Assembly: GCF_022410465.1 (NCBI RefSeq)
Contig: NZ_JAJSON010000009.1
Span: 173,437 to 237,436 of the forward strand
Reading direction: 5' to 3'
Source of the DNA: Christiangramia crocea
GTDB lineage: Bacteria > Bacteroidota > Bacteroidia > Flavobacteriales > Flavobacteriaceae
Length of the DNA: 64,000 nt
The notes under the pieces are model-generated. The model was not told where the DNA came from, did not search any database, and saw only the letters and a program-made list of their open reading frames with translations. Of the stretch, positions 63,092-64,000 are shown piece after piece. The position numbers were made by a program, and so were the translations under genes. Numbering within the stretch: position 1 is the stretch's first letter; each line of letters opens with the position of its first letter.

Positions 63092-63115
63092 ATCTGTATG
63101 AATACAGACACAGAT
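63092..63115. promoter_or_regulatory. Nested palindrome directly before the rng start
   Basis: CTGTAT-GA-ATACAG (63094-63107) is nested with ATCTGT (63092-63097) and ACAGAT (63110-63115). It ends one base from the start codon on the minus strand, so it lies in the 5' leader and could bind a protein or form a hairpin near the ribosome-loading site. RNase E autoregulation by its leader is known in Escherichia coli; any analogy here is inference. Confidence 0.4.
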
Positions 63116-63154
63116 GGATTAAACATTATTTTTTCACAGGTTTTGAATCCTGAA

Positions 63155-63192
63155 GAAACCTCATCGACATATGAATTCCTGTCGGGGGTTTC
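63155..63192 (-). terminator. Hairpin after the small basic protein gene
   Basis: GAAACCTCATCGACA and TGTCGGGGGTTTC can form an imperfect stem with about a 10-base loop, between the small basic gene (stop at 63239) and rng. On the minus strand the stem is followed by a short pyrimidine-rich stretch. Moderate support as a terminator or processing site. A degenerate relative of the palindromic repeat may lie next to it (CACAGGTTTTGAATCCTG, 63135-63152). Confidence 0.4.
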
Positions 63193-63238
63193 GATTTCAA
63201 AGAACGATTTAAATTAAATAAAAAAAGTAGTTGTCACA

Positions 63239-63328
63239 CTACTTTTTCTTGTGGCGATTAGCTCTTCTTCTTTTCTTACGCTTGTGCGTGGCCACCTTAT
63301 GTCTTTTTCTTTTCTTACCACTTGGCAT
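63239..63328 (-). CDS. Very small Lys/Arg-rich protein, probably ribosome-associated
   Basis: A 29-residue gene (ATG at 63328, stop at 63239) encoding MPSGKKRKRHKVATHKRK followed by KRRRANRHKKK. More than half of the residues are Lys, Arg or His. The composition and the KxRxxH..K..KR pattern resemble the short basic proteins of the COX24/mS38 (AURKAIP1) type, such as mycobacterial bS22, that are built into ribosomes. I recall the same short sequence next to HU and RNase E/G in other Flavobacteriaceae. The function is inferred from composition, length and neighbourhood only. Confidence 0.7.
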   Translation of the reverse strand: MPSGKKRKRHKVATHKRKKRRRANRHKKK

Positions 63329-63368
63329 AGTGAAATGTCATTTAAATTAATAATTACTTCTTTAGATA

Positions 63369-63389
63369 CCTCCCGAAAAGTACGGGAGG
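63369..63389 (-). terminator. Hairpin after the HU gene
   Basis: CCTCCCG and CGGGAGG form a 7-bp stem with a 7-base loop, 7 bases beyond the HU stop codon on the minus strand. No strong T-run follows. It may be a transcript-end or processing hairpin that separates HU from the small basic gene. Confidence 0.55.
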
Positions 63390-63395
63390 ATCCAA

Positions 63396-63686
63396 TTATT
63401 TTACTTCAACATTCGATTTTACTCCTTCAACAAAGATCTTTGCTGGTTTAAATGCCGGAATGTTGTGAGCAGGAATTTTGATGGTAGTGTTCTTAGAAAT
63501 GTTTCTACCGGTTTTTTCAGCTCTGGTTTTCACCACAAAGCTTCCGAAGCCGCGAAGGTACACGTTATCTCCACTTTCAAGTGAATTTTTAACTTCATCC
63601 ATGAAAGATTCAATAGTAGCCTGAACGTCTCCTTTTTCCATTCCTAATTTCTCCGAAATGTTTGCTACGATATCTGCTTTAGTCAT
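63396..63686 (-). CDS. HU-family DNA-binding protein
   Basis: A 96-residue nucleoid protein that bends DNA as a dimer. TKADIVANISEKLGMEKGDV begins the helical part and GDNVYLRGFGSFVVKTRAEK the beta arm; KIPAHNIPAFKPAK is the DNA-minor-groove Pro motif. It may be HU or IHF; a single-gene context favours HU. A full -7 box lies 49 bases upstream. It is divergent from mutY. Confidence 0.95.
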   Translation of the reverse strand: MTKADIVANISEKLGMEKGDVQATIESFMDEVKNSLESGDNVYLRGFGSFVVKTRAEKTGRNISKNTTIKIPAHNIPAFKPAKIFVEGVKSNVEVK

Positions 63687-63735
63687 TTTCGTACTATTTA
63701 AATTTTATAATTGGGGTTTCTATTTTTCAAGGGGG

Positions 63736-63743
63736 CAAATATA
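63736..63743 (-). promoter_or_regulatory. -7 box for the HU gene
   Basis: The minus strand reads TATATTTG, a full TAnnTTTG match, giving a leader of about 45 bases to the HU start at 63686. A near-consensus TATTATTG (63801-63808) for mutY lies 58 bases away on the other strand. Confidence 0.58.
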
Positions 63744-63827
63744 AGAATTAAATCTACAATATTTCAAACCTAATTCACTAATAATAACGGAATAAACTCT
63801 TATTATTGCGAATATTCACTTTAAACT

Positions 63828-64000
63828 ATGGATTTTTCCAATAGACTGACAATTTGGTATTTGCAAAATAAGCGTGATCTTCCATGGAGAGATACTCATG
63901 AACCGTACCAAATCTGGCTCAGCGAAATCATGCTTCAGCAAACGCGAATCGAGCAGGGATTACCTTATTATAATAAGTTTATTAAAGCCTATCCAAGCGT
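63828..64000 (+). CDS. mutY: A/G-specific adenine glycosylase MutY, 3' end cut by window edge
   Basis: Removes adenine mispaired with 8-oxoguanine. The visible 57 residues (MDFSNRLTIWYLQNKRDLPW, then WLSEIMLQQTRIEQGLPYY) match the MutY N-terminus, including the SEIMLQQTR motif with the catalytic Glu region and the PWR block. The frame is open to the window end, so the iron-sulfur and C-terminal domains lie outside. It is divergent from the HU gene. Confidence 0.95.
   Translation, partial: MDFSNRLTIWYLQNKRDLPWRDTHEPYQIWLSEIMLQQTRIEQGLPYYNKFIKAYPS

Noticed and set aside
63135..63152. Fourth copy of the palindromic repeat family
   Set aside because: CACAGGTTTTGAATCCTG shares part of the core but lacks the matching GTGAG arm, so I do not count it as a copy, only as a possible relic.

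Overview
The window looks like chromosomal DNA of a marine-type Flavobacteriaceae bacterium (phylum Bacteroidota), close to Gramella/Christiangramia and relatives. The evidence is gene order and content: serS-TPR-DUF4286-rsmA-mgtE, panC-panD-flippase-hydrolase-radA facing a starch-synthase-like gene, DUF4270 and glmS, an atpD-atpC pair apart from the other ATP synthase genes, a secreted protein with a type IX secretion C-terminal domain, an OlsF-type double acyltransferase, Bacteroidota -7 boxes (TAnnTTTG) before many genes, and AT-rich leaders without Shine-Dalgarno motifs. By eye the DNA is about 40% GC and even throughout. I see no phage, insertion sequence, CRISPR array, tRNA or rRNA. Genes are packed tightly and no gap without a gene exceeds about 270 bases.

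Layout. 1-7.8 kb: serS (5' end cut by the window edge), a TPR protein, DUF4286, rsmA, mgtE, a 2-hydroxyacid dehydrogenase, a VOC protein and an NAD(P)-binding protein. 8-13.9 kb: OlsF-like acyltransferase, aspartate kinase, two related GNAT acetyltransferases, fructose-1,6-bisphosphatase, a TerB-like protein. 14-20.4 kb: a DNA-repair cassette (MBL exonuclease, ATP-dependent ligase, Lhr-type helicase) with a lipoprotein gene between ligase and helicase, then a DUF1440-like protein. 20.4-32 kb: nitrilase-family amidase, Ig-like lipoprotein, ComF, a coiled-coil membrane protein, glyS, a 988-residue T9SS cargo protein, exonuclease III, an OmpA lipoprotein, Tas-like aldo/keto reductase. 32-38 kb (minus strand): panC-panD-flippase-hydrolase-radA, then an M23 lipoprotein under its own promoter. 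38-46.4 kb: truncated starch-synthase-like protein, DUF4270 lipoprotein, glmS, atpD, atpC, M61 peptidase. 46.6-52.8 kb: complete seven-gene Mrp/Mnh antiporter operon and an MgtC protein. 52.9-61.4 kb: biotin cluster (bioF, bioD, bioA, SET protein, ketoacyl synthase, bioB), two tandem JmjC/cupin proteins, recX and a small membrane protein. 61.5-64 kb: RNase E/G, a 29-residue basic protein, HU, and the start of mutY.

How the genes work together. Most of the window is housekeeping: translation, envelope precursor supply (glmS), pantothenate and biotin synthesis, cation homeostasis and DNA repair. The points most worth following are (i) the biotin cluster, which carries a SET-domain protein, a FabF-type condensing enzyme and two JmjC-type oxygenases but no recognisable bioC or bioH; (ii) the split Lhr/ligase/exonuclease cassette without its usual PdeM nuclease; (iii) an alpha/beta hydrolase with Asp at the nucleophile position and a half-length starch-synthase relative without its ADP-glucose motif; (iv) a 29-residue Lys/Arg-rich gene beside HU; and (v) genome-level patterns: convergent genes whose stop codons touch or overlap, -7 boxes only 3-4 bases before start codons, and a family of palindromic intergenic repeats.
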